From Prunus persica (Eukaryota > Streptophyta > Magnoliopsida > Rosales > Rosaceae): a DNA stretch of 64,000 bases. Under the pieces are notes generated by a model. That model saw only the letters and a program-made list of their open reading frames with translations. It did no database searches and was not told the DNA's origin. The stretch covers positions 24,439,115-24,503,114 of the forward strand of contig NC_034011.1 of the NCBI RefSeq assembly GCF_000346465.2, in the 5' to 3' direction. The position numbers were made by a program, and so were the translations under genes. This document shows positions 36,101 through 49,708 of this stretch, piece by piece (the stretch's first letter is position 1; each line of letters begins with the position of its first letter).

Positions 36101-38765
36101 GCTTTTAGTTCCTTGTGCTTCAAGGTTGATGATCCATATTTAATATGCTCTAGATGTGTATTGCTTCTTTTCAAGAACAATTCTAATGTTTGGCTCTAAT
36201 CGCAAACCAATAACTGGTTGGCACACAGTTGATAGTTCAGACATGCAAACGTACCTGTACATAAATTACATGTATGTAATTAGGAATTAAATTTTAACAA
36301 TTTTATATTTTTGCTAATTTCAGCAAGTGGGGCGGTCTCTTTTCTGTCTTGGATTGCTCATCCGTTATGGCAACTGTTTGGCAAGTAACTCTGACAAAAC
36401 AAGTGATGTTGTAAGCAGTCTCAGCTTGTTTAAAAAATATCTTCTAGTGGAGGATTTTGTCATAAAGGTTCGGTCATTACAGGTAAGAACTTTTTAATCT
36501 TGAATTGTAATGTTCATGGTTTGATCTTGAAATGTAAAAAGCCTGATTTTACAATGAAATGTAGTAATGTTGCATTGTGACATTTGCAGGCATTGGGCTT
36601 TGTTCTAATAGCTCGGCCTGAATATATGTTGGAAAAAGATATCGGGAAAATATTAGAGGCAACATTCTCTTCTAGCTCTGATGTTCGTCTTAAGGTAATA
36701 GTGTCCCTTGATTTTTACTACAATGTTTATCTGTATACTGAATAATTTTTTTTTTTTTGGGGGGGAACCAGATGCAAGCGTTGCAAAACATGTACGAATA
36801 TCTCCTTGATGCCGAAAGTCAAATGGGAACAGATGCAGCCAGTAATAATGTGATTCAATATTCTGTGGAAGGTGGCAATGCTGTATCTGTTGCTGCAGGT
36901 GCTGGGGATACTAATATCTGTGGTGGTATAGTTCAGTTGTATTGGGATAATATGTTAGCGAGATGTTTGGACCTTAATGAACAAGTTCGCCAATCTGCAC
37001 TTAAGGTGAGCATAGGGCTTCCATGTTCTGTTCCTGGCTAGTGTTTGTGATTTTCTCCTTCTAACTCCTGAGATTATGTGGAGGAAAGGATATTATGTAT
37101 TTCAGAATTTGATTTTTATTTATTTATGTATTTCTACTGATTCCCGGTAAACTAGTTAGGAAGAATTGGTTCAAGTATCATGGTCCCAATGTTACAGCGA
37201 AGTTTTGTTAATTTATCTATACTATTTACCAATATAAATGCAGATTGTTGAAGTTGTGCTGCGCCAAGGCCTTGTCCATCCTATTACTTGTGTTCCATAC
37301 CTTATTGCACTCGAAACAGATCCTCTGGAGAGCAATTCAAAATTAGCACATCATTTGCTGATGAATATGAATGAAAAGTATTCTCCTCTTGTTGCTTTTT
37401 GACTTCTTGTAATCACCTATATTTGCTTGTGCTTTCTAATTGAAGGATCTTTTTAGGTACCCTGCATTTTTTGAAAGCCGCCTGGGGGATGGCCTTCAAA
37501 TGTCGTTTACTTTCATACAGTCCGTTACTACCAGTTCTGAACGGGAGAACACAAAAGTTCCAACAAAGGCTTCGGGAAATGCAAAGGGAAAATGTGATAG
37601 TATTTCTCTTGCTCAAGCAAGAGTGGGGGTTTCTCGAATCTATAAGCTTATTCGTGCTAACCGGGCTTCGAGGAACAAATTTATGTCTTCGATTGTTCGC
37701 AAATTTGATAATACTAGCTGGACAACTTCAGTCGTCCCATTCCTAATGTGAGTTTAATTATTGGCGCCAGCCAGTGTTGAAGTTCATGTATGCTGACTGA
37801 GGATGCTGACTTGAAAGTTGATTTCTTTTTACAGGTACTGCACAGAAATACTTGCCTTGCTACCGTTCACAACACCTGACGAGCCGCTTTATTTGGTCTT
37901 TTCTATAAATAGAGTAATACAAGTTAGGGCTGGAGCGCTTGAAGCAAAACTGAAAGCTCTAACCTTGCATCTGTTACAAAGAGGTGCACCTCATGGGAAT
38001 GGCATAATTGAAGAGGACCCAACTGCTCAGCCTTTTCAAAGAGGGACAACATTAGTGGATTTGAATGGGACAATTCAACAAGAACCAGTGTTTCAACCCG
38101 TTACAAATTATATGCCAACAATGCAGTGGAATGGGGTAATACAACTCGAGCCAGCTGAACAGTCTGTCTCAAATCAAGCTACCCCTTTTGGGGCAAACAT
38201 GCACGGTACGGGATCCGGCAGTTCCCATGGCTTCTCAAAAGATGATGAACAGAAGATCCAGGTATTTCAAACCTCTTGTAGTCCTGTACTGACTTTATTT
38301 TCCACAAGCCCGAAAAAAAAAAAATCTCGGGGGAGAGACTGTGATTGGCATTGTTAGGGTTTCCTGCTCAGTTAATCTTTCATTGATTATAATTTCTTGC
38401 AAATCTTGTTTGATGTGCTTTTGCAGGCAGACTGCCTAGCAGCTATTGCGTTGCAGCTTCTTTTGAAACTAAAGAGACACCTAAAGATTGTGTATAGCCT
38501 GAATGATGCAAGGTGCCAGGTAAGCAATCACTAAATATCTTTAGATAGATTGCATTACAGTGATTTATGGACCTAACTTTTTTTTTTTTTTTTTTTTCAA
38601 CTGCAACTTTTCTTTCAAATCAGGCCTTTTCTCCAGCTGATCCCCTTAAACCGGGAGATGTTCTCTCCAGGCAGAACATTCCTTTTGACCTCAGTGAAAC
38701 ACATACCACCTTGCCTACAACGCATCAAGAATTGGTACAAAGATATCAGGTACTTGAGCAGTGAC

Positions 38766-38804
<39 letters not shown>

Positions 38805-39088
38805 CTACATGTCACTGGAAGGAAGTTGGCCTTCAAGCCCATACATCATTTCTGACTGGTATCATCATTGTACAGGAATTCAAGAATGCGTTGAGGGAAG
38901 ATACTGTTGATTACTCTACTTACACAGCCAACATCAAGAGAAAACGTCCGGCCCCAAGAAAAGGACGGAAATCTGTAGGTGGAGATGATGACGGTGATGA
39001 TGATGATGAAGATTGGACAGGTGGGCCTCGGAGGCTGAGTAATAGTGGGAGGAGAGGTAACTACAGTAGAAGTCGACAGCGGTTATAG
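27132..39088 (+). CDS. SCC2: Sister chromatid cohesion protein SCC2 (NIPBL-type cohesin loader)
   Basis: Loads cohesin onto chromatin with SCC4 in the nucleus. I assembled 28 coding exons, all GT–AG and in frame: 27132–27382, 27982–28091, 29117–29256, 29334–29430, 29543–29799, 30525–30632, 30760–30871, 31089–31185, 31291–31477, 31609–32040, 32125–32657, 32737–32947, 33024–33074, 33188–33346, 33436–33603, 33720–34019, 34103–34255, 34676–34845, 34963–35071, 36324–36482, 36590–36694, 36772–37005, 37244–37377, 37457–37747, 37835–38261, 38427–38519, 38624–38749, 38876–39088. Product 1808 aa, in line with plant SCC2. A PHD finger with eight ligands (C664, C667, C679, C682, H687, C690, C705, C708) precedes a long HEAT-repeat body; this plant-type PHD is absent from yeast and animal loaders. 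The C-terminal tail is basic, then acidic (poly-Asp/Gly), then RS-rich. Intron 19 is long (1.25 kb). Confidence 0.95.
28877..29136 (+). repeat. 130-bp tandem duplication containing an SCC2 3' splice site
   Basis: Units 28877–29006 and 29007–29136 are near-identical at a constant offset of 130 bp. The second holds the real acceptor of SCC2 exon 3 (TTTCTCAG, exon from 29117). The first holds a copy with the same acceptor at 28986 and the first 20 bases of the exon, then runs into a stop codon in the exon frame. Confidence 0.9.
38767..38803. repeat. (AT)n microsatellite in SCC2 intron 27
   Basis: About 37 bp of alternating AT, a likely length-variable marker. Confidence 0.95.
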
Positions 39089-40070
39089 GAGTCAAGTATA
39101 TGACAGGGTAGGCTAACTTGTACATGTTTTAGGAGAAAGGAATAGATATAGGGATATAATGAGAGCAGAAAGAATAGATTTATGGAAATGGTAGAGAAAT
39201 CCAGTAGGGTAGTGCTTTCTCTTACCTTTTCCATCTTTTGTAATTTGCCTGGAGATATAGTAACCGCATTCTTTTTGTGAATGTAATTCAGCTGTTATAT
39301 GTATTAATTTTTCATTTATTAATGTTATGTTTTAGTCTCTTTTTTTCAGTTCAATCATCAATGTGGCCGAACCTTCTGGGCCGTAAATGTAGCAAATTTA
39401 AGGGGAAAATTTCCCTTCCAATTGACTCTGGTGACAACTCACAGAAACCTCATCATTGTTTCTCATCAATCGTCAACTTTTTGTTTATAGTTTTAGACGC
39501 GGCGTTGTTATCTATGTACGAGGGCCGACCAATTTTGCATCCGCACCAAACCACCTAACAAAATTGAAATAAATTGGATGTGCTCTTGCATTTAGATTTG
39601 ACACTTTCAATCAGAAACCAATTTAAAACAAGTTGCCGAGATTTAAACTAATGGCATCTTATTTTGATTTAATTTACTTCATACTTTGTAGAGTATTTTG
39701 GGTGTTCTTGTGATTGTTGCGACTACTTTGCAAACAATAAAAATAGAAGCTGAATGTACACAATAAATTGAGTTTTAATATAACAAAGTAAGGGACTTGT
39801 TTATAGGAAAGTTTCTTGGCAAACTTTCTAATTACTATCTTAAAGAGGATTAACATAACGTTTCAAGATAGCTCATTGCCTGACATCTTTGAGAACCATG
39901 CAATGTCCTAAAACTCTAAAAATGTGAATAGCGGGGTTTTCCAGAATCGAAACAAACATTATTAAAATTTAAGTTACAAGGGAACATAAATAGTATCAAA
40001 AAGTGTCCTTCGAGAATAAAACATCTTCAAAGAGTGTATACATCCTTCAAAAAATTCTTCCCCAAGTTGC
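39089..40070. other. Convergent intergenic between SCC2 and BCCP
   Basis: 3'UTRs of both genes; AT-rich, no other gene seen. Confidence 0.5.
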
Positions 40071-41924
40071 TCATGGTACTATGACAAAAAGAGGCTGCAT
40101 GGAAGAGGCCACATCACTTAGATATAGATCACGAGAGAGTAGTGAGTTTGTGTCTCTGTGTATGTATGCGTGAAAGAGGGAGAGTTTACTTACCGTGTCT
40201 ACACTCACTGGCTTTGCATCTTCGGCCAGTATCTCAGTTACTGTCCCAGATTGATCAGCCTAAAGAGAGAGAGGGACACATAAATTGAGAGTACAGCAAC
40301 ATACATTTCAAATGAAAGAAAAGCTAAAATCATTTCAATGCAAAAACATACCTCAATTTCATTCATCAACTTCATGGCTTCAATGATGCAAATGACTTGA
40401 CCTTTCTGAACTTTATCCCCTACCTGAACATTCAGAACTCCTAATATAAGTAATGATGTGTATGATGAGGAAAATTGTGAATGGTCTTCTGCAATCTCTC
40501 TCAGAATTCAAGCTTTAAAAGATAAGTAACACAGACACTTGCCTTAACAAAAGGTGGTTCACCAGGTGCAGGACAACGGTAAAAGGTTCCAGCCATGGGG
40601 CATTTCAGTGGAGGGTGAGAAGATGTGCTAGCCTTTGCAGGGGCGGGTAATGCAGGTGCTGCTGCTGCTGGATGGCTTGCTGGAGCAGGAGCAGTTGCTG
40701 GGGCTGCTGCTTGTTGAGGTGGTAGCATGGCATAAGGATAATGTGCTGGTGGTGGAGCAAAAGGAGCTTGTGGTGCTGGCTTCTCCAAGGCTTCTTTCTT
40801 TCTTATCACGAGCTCTAAATCTAGTTGCTTCATTTGGAGCTCCACAATATCTCTTGAATCCACTAACCTGCTCAGGAAAATGACCTCATTTTAATTAAAA
40901 AACATGTACGTCTGACACATAGTTGCTCATATAAATTACGAAAGAAAGCCGCTGCAACTTACTTAACCAGGTCTGATACTTGAGCCATGAATGCTGATAT
41001 TGATGATGCATCTGGAATATTGCTGGAACGCTTTTCAGTAGACTCATCTTTCCCTTCCAGTGATCCATCTTCAGACTTGGTGTTATTTATGGGTGCAGAA
41101 TTCGACGATTTCTCAGTTACCTTGGATTCAGAAAGAAATTTATTATGCATTGATGACAATGTTCTTCAATCAAATTCATGTACTACACTTATTGCAAACA
41201 GGTTACCTCACTAAGCTGTGCCTGCACCTTCCAGGCAGCAGATTGCTTCCTGATGGGGCTCTACACAAGTCAACCATATGATCAGAAAAAAAGAAAAAAG
41301 AATAGCAGCAACATTTCGATGTACATAGAACTGTCGCTGCAACATAAAGCTATAGATAAATGACAGTACAGTATATGACTATGGTGATCATTAATCGGTC
41401 GTAGCTTGCAGGTGTACATGAAAGACATCATTTTGAATAGAATCCTTTCTGGGTTACGGCTCAATCAAAATTCTACATGTGATGTAACTATCAATTCTTC
41501 AACTACATCAATTTCAATGCATATCCACCAACTGTCAGCTTCTTATATATTATATGTGTTACACATGATGCATACATAATTATATACATATGAAACCCAT
41601 TTCAAACATAAAAGAAATCCATAATTAACGACTGAACAGGACAGTATACGGCAAGTAACAAGGGTAAGAGAAAAGAAGCAAAATTTAACAAGGAAGACTC
41701 GTAAAGTGAAAAATTTTACATTCACAAATGGGAGTAAAGTAGAAGGTATGTCGAATTAACCAAACCTGAAGCCCAGAAATCTGCAGAGAGGGAATGGGAC
41801 AGCGATTGAGATAGTTGTGAAAGGAAAGCAGGTGCTGCTGCGGCTGCGAAGTTTGGGCAGTAGAACCAAGGCGAGCCATGGGGGGAGAGCATGCTTTGGG
41901 GCACGGGACTGTGAAGGAAGCCAT
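40071..41924 (-). CDS. BCCP: Biotin carboxyl carrier protein of plastid acetyl-CoA carboxylase
   Basis: Carries the biotin of heteromeric acetyl-CoA carboxylase, first step of plastid fatty-acid synthesis. Seven exons on the minus strand: 41924–41766, 41260–41207, 41120–40963, 40867–40543, 40423–40352, 40259–40194, 40094–40071; product 285 aa, normal length. The N-terminus is Ser/Pro/Ala-rich like a chloroplast transit peptide. It is followed by DIVELQMKQLDLELVIRKKE, a Pro/Ala-rich hinge (about residues 150–200), then the biotinyl domain with EAMKLMNEIE; the biotinylated residue is Lys250. The protein ends PLFVIVP. Intron 4 has a GC donor (AAG|GCAAGT), needed to give the conserved FVKVGDKVQKG junction. 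Confidence 0.94.
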
Positions 41925-42256
41925 TGGAGTGTTCGTTATGTGAAGCAAAGCAAAGAAAAGCTAGCAAGATTGTTTGCCACAGAGATGGAAGAATCGGAAA
42001 TGGGGGAAGGCAAAAGGTGTGAAATTTTTGGGGATGGGATCTGAAGGGGAATGGAGTTAGATTTGTAGGGGTGGGGAAAGTGGGCGATGAGATCCAAGAG
42101 GTTTTGGTCTGAGAAATCTGAGAAACCCCAAAGGTTATGTGGGTTTTTAGAAAGTGTTTGCTTGTCTTCCGATACTTCCAATGCGAGAGATAGAACCAGC
42201 GAGAGAGCGAGCTAATAATTTAAATACCCACCCTCTTAACTAACCGCTAACAAATC

Positions 42257-42295
<39 letters not shown>

Positions 42296-43106
42296 GGGGA
42301 CATTGTGTTGATTTCCCTCCAACTCCAACTGCAACGACTGAAATTAAATGGGCTCCTTGCATTTTTCATTTTTACTGTTATCAAATTATCCCTATCAATC
42401 TTTTATCACTGCAAATATGTATTTCTCATTGGTGCTCATTTAATACTCGTTGGTATGTTGATCGAGTTTATGGGGAGAATAATTGGGCAGATCCAATCAT
42501 CACCAGACAAAAGCTTTGAGCTTGCTTGATTGTAATTACCGACGGCTTAGTCAAGGGATGGAGGGATTTTGAACTTACAGGCCTCATGAGTTTTGTACGC
42601 GCCTGGAACTTCCCAAATGTCCCAATAACTAATTTCGTTCTTGATAGGAAAATTATGAATTTGATAAAAATAATTTTCGACTATCAAGTACATAAAAAGC
42701 CAGCTCATTCACTTCATTCCAACAAAGTAGCAGTTGAGCTACCAATCAATTCCACCATTTAATTGTAGCCAAAAATGTTGGTGCTAAAGGACTAGAAAAT
42801 ACATGTAGGTCACCAACCATATTGAGTTCATCGACAAGTAACTTGCAGCGCTCAGTAGTACAAAGTACAAACACATTTGGAAAATTTTATGTCGCAGTTA
42901 ACATTCACAGACGCAGCAATGCTTATTTTATGACAAATGCAAAGTTACAAAAAGAGAGCCTATAACATATTTTGGGGGGAAAAAAATTACAGCAGCCTTA
43001 AAAGCTCTCTCCAAGACCAATAATTAAATTGCATCATAGCAACAAAATATTCCAAGACCATATAGATCATGAAAGGCAATTATGAAATAATCAAGGCAAG
43101 GCAAAA
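41925..43106. other. Intergenic between BCCP and MPPB
   Basis: BCCP promoter and leader, with a (CT)n microsatellite at 42261–42292, then the MPPB 3' flank. No gene recognised. Confidence 0.5.
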
Positions 43107-46100
43107 CTAATATCTGTTCCAGTAGGTCCGGCGTCTGAACCAGTTGTAGTCGGGCAACTCCCCGACAGGACCCATGGAAGCAATTGCAATATCCTGCAGA
43201 GACCAACCAACAAAAGAAAGTACGAATGTTCAGTTTTTTATTGACAAAGGTTGGGAGAATACAGAATAATGTATTAGCACTTAAGATGTGTCATAACAGA
43301 TTGTAGTCCTACCCTGTCATAGATAAATCGGTTTGCAACACGTTTGATGGTGCTTGCATTAACAGCATCAATTCTAGCAAACAATTCAGCTAATGGGATT
43401 CTTCGACCATATGTAAGTAGCTGCAAAACAATAAATAACAATTCAGAATACGCAATGGAGCCCGGGTCAGCTTCCAGTAAAACACATTATTTCTTGTGAA
43501 GTCTACTACACTGTCAATAGAACTAGTCAACAACGATCAACATCAATTTTCATGTTCTTAATTAAGGCACAAAAACATTAGTCAGAACAGTTCTTCCAGC
43601 ACCTAGTGAACCGGTTAACACATACCATATTATTCCAGGTAATGATCTGCTATGAAATAGTCATAATTAATGCCTCTATACTCATTTAGGGAATCAATCT
43701 GGATCTCAGGTGGGTAGATAATATTAGCCAACTCCAATTGTTCAAATCTGATTGCTCTCATTATTTTTCTATATCAGAAGGAAAAGGTGTACCTGGCGCC
43801 CAATATCTTCAGCTACGGCACTTGTTCCATCCAAGTGAAGGAGCAGGGAAGATTTCAACTGCCAGAAAAGGAACAAAGTTAAGTGGCAATGGATATTATA
43901 GCGATAACATGAAGCAGCTAAATTGAAACATGAATTCACCATTTTTATACTGGATACAGACAAAAATACACAAAGACAAACATACACAGCATTAGAAAGG
44001 ACGAATCTAGTATTGGGGCAGAGTTAGAAATCTAGTGCTACCTGATTACGAGCACGGATCACGTCAGCTTCTGAAACTCGATAAACTAATTTGGTTATTT
44101 CATACATTATTGAATAGGCCAAATCATCTAAGCAATCCGGCTGAAATAAAAAGAAAACACAATATAAGTCATAAAAGTATATTAATATGACTGGTTGTTA
44201 ATGTATAATTATACACACTTTGGTGTTTATCAGCATCCAAATAGAGCAAAGATACTACACACCAGAATAAGAAGTCAAAATGTTTTTTTTATTTATAATG
44301 AAATAAATTATCTGAACAAGGAAAGTTATTACAGATGGCACCCTCACCTTAGCAGTAGCAAAAACACCAAATAAGCCAGTATCCTTATAGTTGGTGTTGA
44401 AAGCCATATAGCTGTCTGCTATGTCATTTATGGCAACCCGTTGTGCCAGCTCTGAACTGTTTTACAGGTAGCCAAAACTAATCATTGCATGTTCTTCCAA
44501 GACATAAACACATAAAAGTTGACATCAAGTATTCAATCCATTGAAGTTAAAATCATGTAAGTGCTCACCCCATGTGCTTTCCACCACCAGCATTTTTATT
44601 CCATGAACCTAACATAGCCTGCATGACCATTAGAGGAATAGAGTCTGGATCTGTCCAAGATGCTCCATTGAATGCAACCGCGAAATGTGCCAAAGGCAAG
44701 TCACTATCAAACATTCTGACCTGATTTTCACAACATTAATAGAAATGCATATTGTAAGAGAAAGCAAAAACATTTTAAAAGAAGATAAAAGTAATTTTCC
44801 AGGATATAGTATTACCTCAGAACCAGTAAAAAAGGAAGGTTCTTTTGCAACCAACTGACTAGCCGTGGTTGGATCTCCTGACAATTTTGTAAACAAACCT
44901 TTAACTGTCTCAACAATATCTTCATGCCTAACAGCTCCTGAAGCAGCAATAACCTATAATAGAGATCACAAACAAATAAGCCACAGGATAATCACTTCTA
45001 AAACCAAATTCCTGATTATCTATGTGTCATGTAGAGTAATAACAAAGAACGATGACCACACCTGGTGCATGATCTACTACATAAAAGGACAACAACTTTA
45101 AAAAAAATTATCATAATTTGAATTACCATTCTGGGTGCGGTATAGTGAGTTTTGATATAGCTTTGAAGATGTTCTTTGGAGATAGTCTTAATATTGTTAG
45201 CAGGTCCAAGAATAGTTCTGGCTAGAGGAGAGTACTGGAATGCAGTTGCATGCAGATGGTCAAAAATAACTTCATCGGGTTGTTTCTCGACCTGCAGCAC
45301 CAAAGGAATGATATTAAAACATGTACTTGAAAACAGTATGGACCAAATAATCCATAAAAAAAATTATTTGCAAACTGTTATAAAATGTCAAGTTCACGTT
45401 TATAGGCGTGTACCGAATCACGCATATACCAGGAACCTATAAACACCCCTAAATACACAATTGACCATAAAAATAGTAGGTTCCCAGATTTCATGTTAAT
45501 ACAAAGTTACTATCAACATTAGTTAACACTCAAAACATTCAAATCCAAAGACACCATAAATTAAAATCACTTATCCAAATTAATCCAGAAAACCCAAGAC
45601 CCTAACTTTCCAAAGTTCTCATTTTTAAGACATTACCTCCTCCATTTCCCTCAAAATCACTTCGCGCTCGCGAAGAATACGGTTATCATCAAACTTGGAG
45701 TTCTGCAAGATATCAGCCAAAATAGAGAGCGCCTTGGGCACATCCGACTGCAGCACCTTGGCATAGTAGGTGGTCTGCTCCCTCGATGTGTACGCATTCA
45801 AGTGACCTCCCATGTTCTCGACTTCCTCCTCGAGCTGACGCGCTGACCTCTGGTCGGTCCCTTTGAAGATCATGTGCTCCAAGAAATGCGCGGTGCCGTT
45901 GGTCGCGTCGTTCTCGAACCGCGACCCAGCATCGATCCAGACCCCGACGGTTGCCGTCTGGGCCGCGAGGTTCGACTCGGTGGCCACTCGCAGGCCGTTG
46001 GGGAGTGTGGTGACACGTGTCTCGGGTGCGGTCAGGATGTGGGTATGGTCCGCGATACTCGGGTGGGGCGACCCGTACTTGAGGAACCTCGGGTCCGGGT

Positions 46101-46311
46101 TCTCGAGCCTCCTGATCTTCGATTTGACGTCCTCGGCCAAGCGGTCGTAGATCATAGCGGATGGTGGAGGAGGCGAGGGTAAGGATGGTGCCAAAGGTGA
46201 CTCAGCGACGGCGGGTGAGGTTGATGAGGATCGTACGGCTACTGTGAGAGCGGCCGGGGGTCTGTGCGGCCGACGGCGAGCTATGGTTGTTAGGAGGTGC
46301 TTCATCGCCAT
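43107..46311 (-). CDS. MPPB: Mitochondrial processing peptidase beta subunit
   Basis: Zinc endopeptidase that removes mitochondrial presequences; in plants it is part of the cytochrome bc1 complex (core subunit) in the inner membrane. Nine exons: 46311–45637, 45291–45127, 44953–44816, 44720–44569, 44456–44348, 44140–44042, 43858–43793, 43420–43313, 43193–43107. Product 532 aa, matching the family. The start is the ATG of MAMKHLL; a longer open frame upstream is not family-like. The N-terminus is Arg/Ala/Ser-rich with few acidic residues, a presequence. The inverted zinc motif is HFLEH, residues 142–146 (H142, E145, H146), and the distal Glu lies in the [12 protein letters not shown] region. 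The C-terminus ends [10 protein letters not shown]. Head to head with RPS19. Confidence 0.96.
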
Positions 46312-47917
<1,606 letters not shown>

Positions 47918-49708
47918 ACTATGGAGTTCTTAGAACTGCATGGGCACTAGCGTATCTGATATTTTAGGTTTCGATTTGAGTTAGTCAAAAGAGATGTGGC
48001 AAGAAGATGTTATGAGCGAAATGTGCTTTCTGTTTTGATAATTTTAGTTGTTATGACAATCTTTCTTTCTTCCGAAACTTCCATCGATGTGTTATGATAT
48101 TATGTCATGTTTTGGCCTGAGGATTTCAACCTATTTGTCTATTAGTTTCTTTATTTGTTTTGCGGTTCCATGTGATGTTTTAATCGCAGACCAATTGATA
48201 AGAATGAGTGCACTCCGATCTCATTTTGCCCTGTCTTGTATTCTTTGGTTTAATTATTTTGTGGTGTTAAATCAAATTTATAGTCATTTGCAAGATTATA
48301 GTTGGAGTATGCTCATCTATAAACAAAAGAAAAATCAAGAAAACGTACAAACTTCGTTTTTTCTAGTAACAAAAGAAGTCAGATAAGAACATGCGTTATG
48401 GCTTAAGGTTGTGAACGTCATGGTGAAGTTGTGTTTTTCCAACACACTTGCAACACTAGCAGCAGTGAGTGCCTTGAATTTTTCTAGGCTACATGCTCTG
48501 CTATTCGATTCTTCCTTAGTTAGCCTTTTCATTTTATGTCTTTGATGTCTAAGAATATCAATGTAAGTTAGTTTCTTAATGCAAATTCTGTTGTCTTAAA
48601 GTCTTTACATGTGCCCTCTATTTTTCCATGCTATGCTTCTGCATCCAGTAAAGATATTGCTGAGCATTTATTTATACAGAATTGTATTCTTAGGCTAACT
48701 TCTTACTTTGCGGGATAACACAATCTGGAAACTCTTCGACTCGAATCTTGAATTGTTTAACTGTGAGAAAATACTGTATCTGTATCTTAAGATTTTTTCC
48801 ACTAAGCTCACTGTTTTTTAATATCAAGTAGAAGATCAATCTTTCCTATTATACTTCCAAATTCGGAAAGAGGACTGGATCCCTTTATTCACAATGCACC
48901 GACCAATTTCTCAGCTTGACAAATCTCATCCTGCAACTGTTTTTTTCTGAAAATGCAGGCTAAATGTTTGTTTTTAATACTCCTGTATTGATTAAAATCA
49001 TATTAGTTACAATTGTTTGGATGATAATATAGGGTTTGATATTTGTACCTCCCACAAAAAAAATCTCACGTGAAAAATCTCATGGGTTAGGATGTGATTT
49101 GAGATAGGGTTTGGTATTTATACCTCCCACTAAAAAGTTCCACACATTTCCACATTTTAAAAAATCCTTCGAAATTAGTAAGTTTTTGAATACCACAAGA
49201 CCTGTTTAGATTATTTAAAAGTCTTAATTGAATACCACAAGACTTATTTATCCCAAAATAGTCTTTTACAATCCTAATTAACACCCCCAGATGTTGGCAT
49301 ATATCTAATGGTAACCTTGAAGCTTTATTTTTATTATAGAAGCTTTAATTTTAACAGTTGCTTTTGATTTTGTTGTTATTTTCGGTTTAAGAGGTATGCT
49401 ACTTAGCAATAAGCATTCTTAGCATAGGGTTGTGCTCATTATACCTCATTGGATGATACCAAAGGATATATCAGTTGAACAATTACATCATACTAAGAAC
49501 GCCGTAACCTTTCAAAGAATCAAATTAATGGGATTGCAACTAAACTAGTTGCTTCATTCATATTCATATACAAGATTAAAAAGAATATCAGAAGCAAGTT
49601 GGGAAAGAAATAGAAAGCACTTGATTATTAGTTATTAATATGACAGGGGAATGAATGCACACGGCTAAGGAGAAACAAAATCAGGTTCTTTCTTGTCTTC
49701 TTCAAGCT
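47918..49708. repeat. Convergent intergenic with a MITE-like repeat patch
   Basis: No gene. Between about 49029 and 49290 there is a direct repeat of ATAGGGTTTGRTATTTRTACCTCCCAC (49029 and 49105) and two copies of TTGAATACCACAAGAC (about 49184 and 49229), ending in a GGGTGTTAATTAGGATT-like terminus on the minus strand. This looks like debris of a small DNA transposon (inference). Confidence 0.45.

Noticed and set aside
41685..42181. Additional minus-strand frames around the BCCP start
   Set aside because: One is the real BCCP exon 1 read through its intron; the other two are frame shadows or leader sequence.
45863..46182. Two + strand open frames of about 100 codons
   Set aside because: They lie exactly opposite MPPB exon 1, which is GC-rich and clearly coding, so they are shadows.
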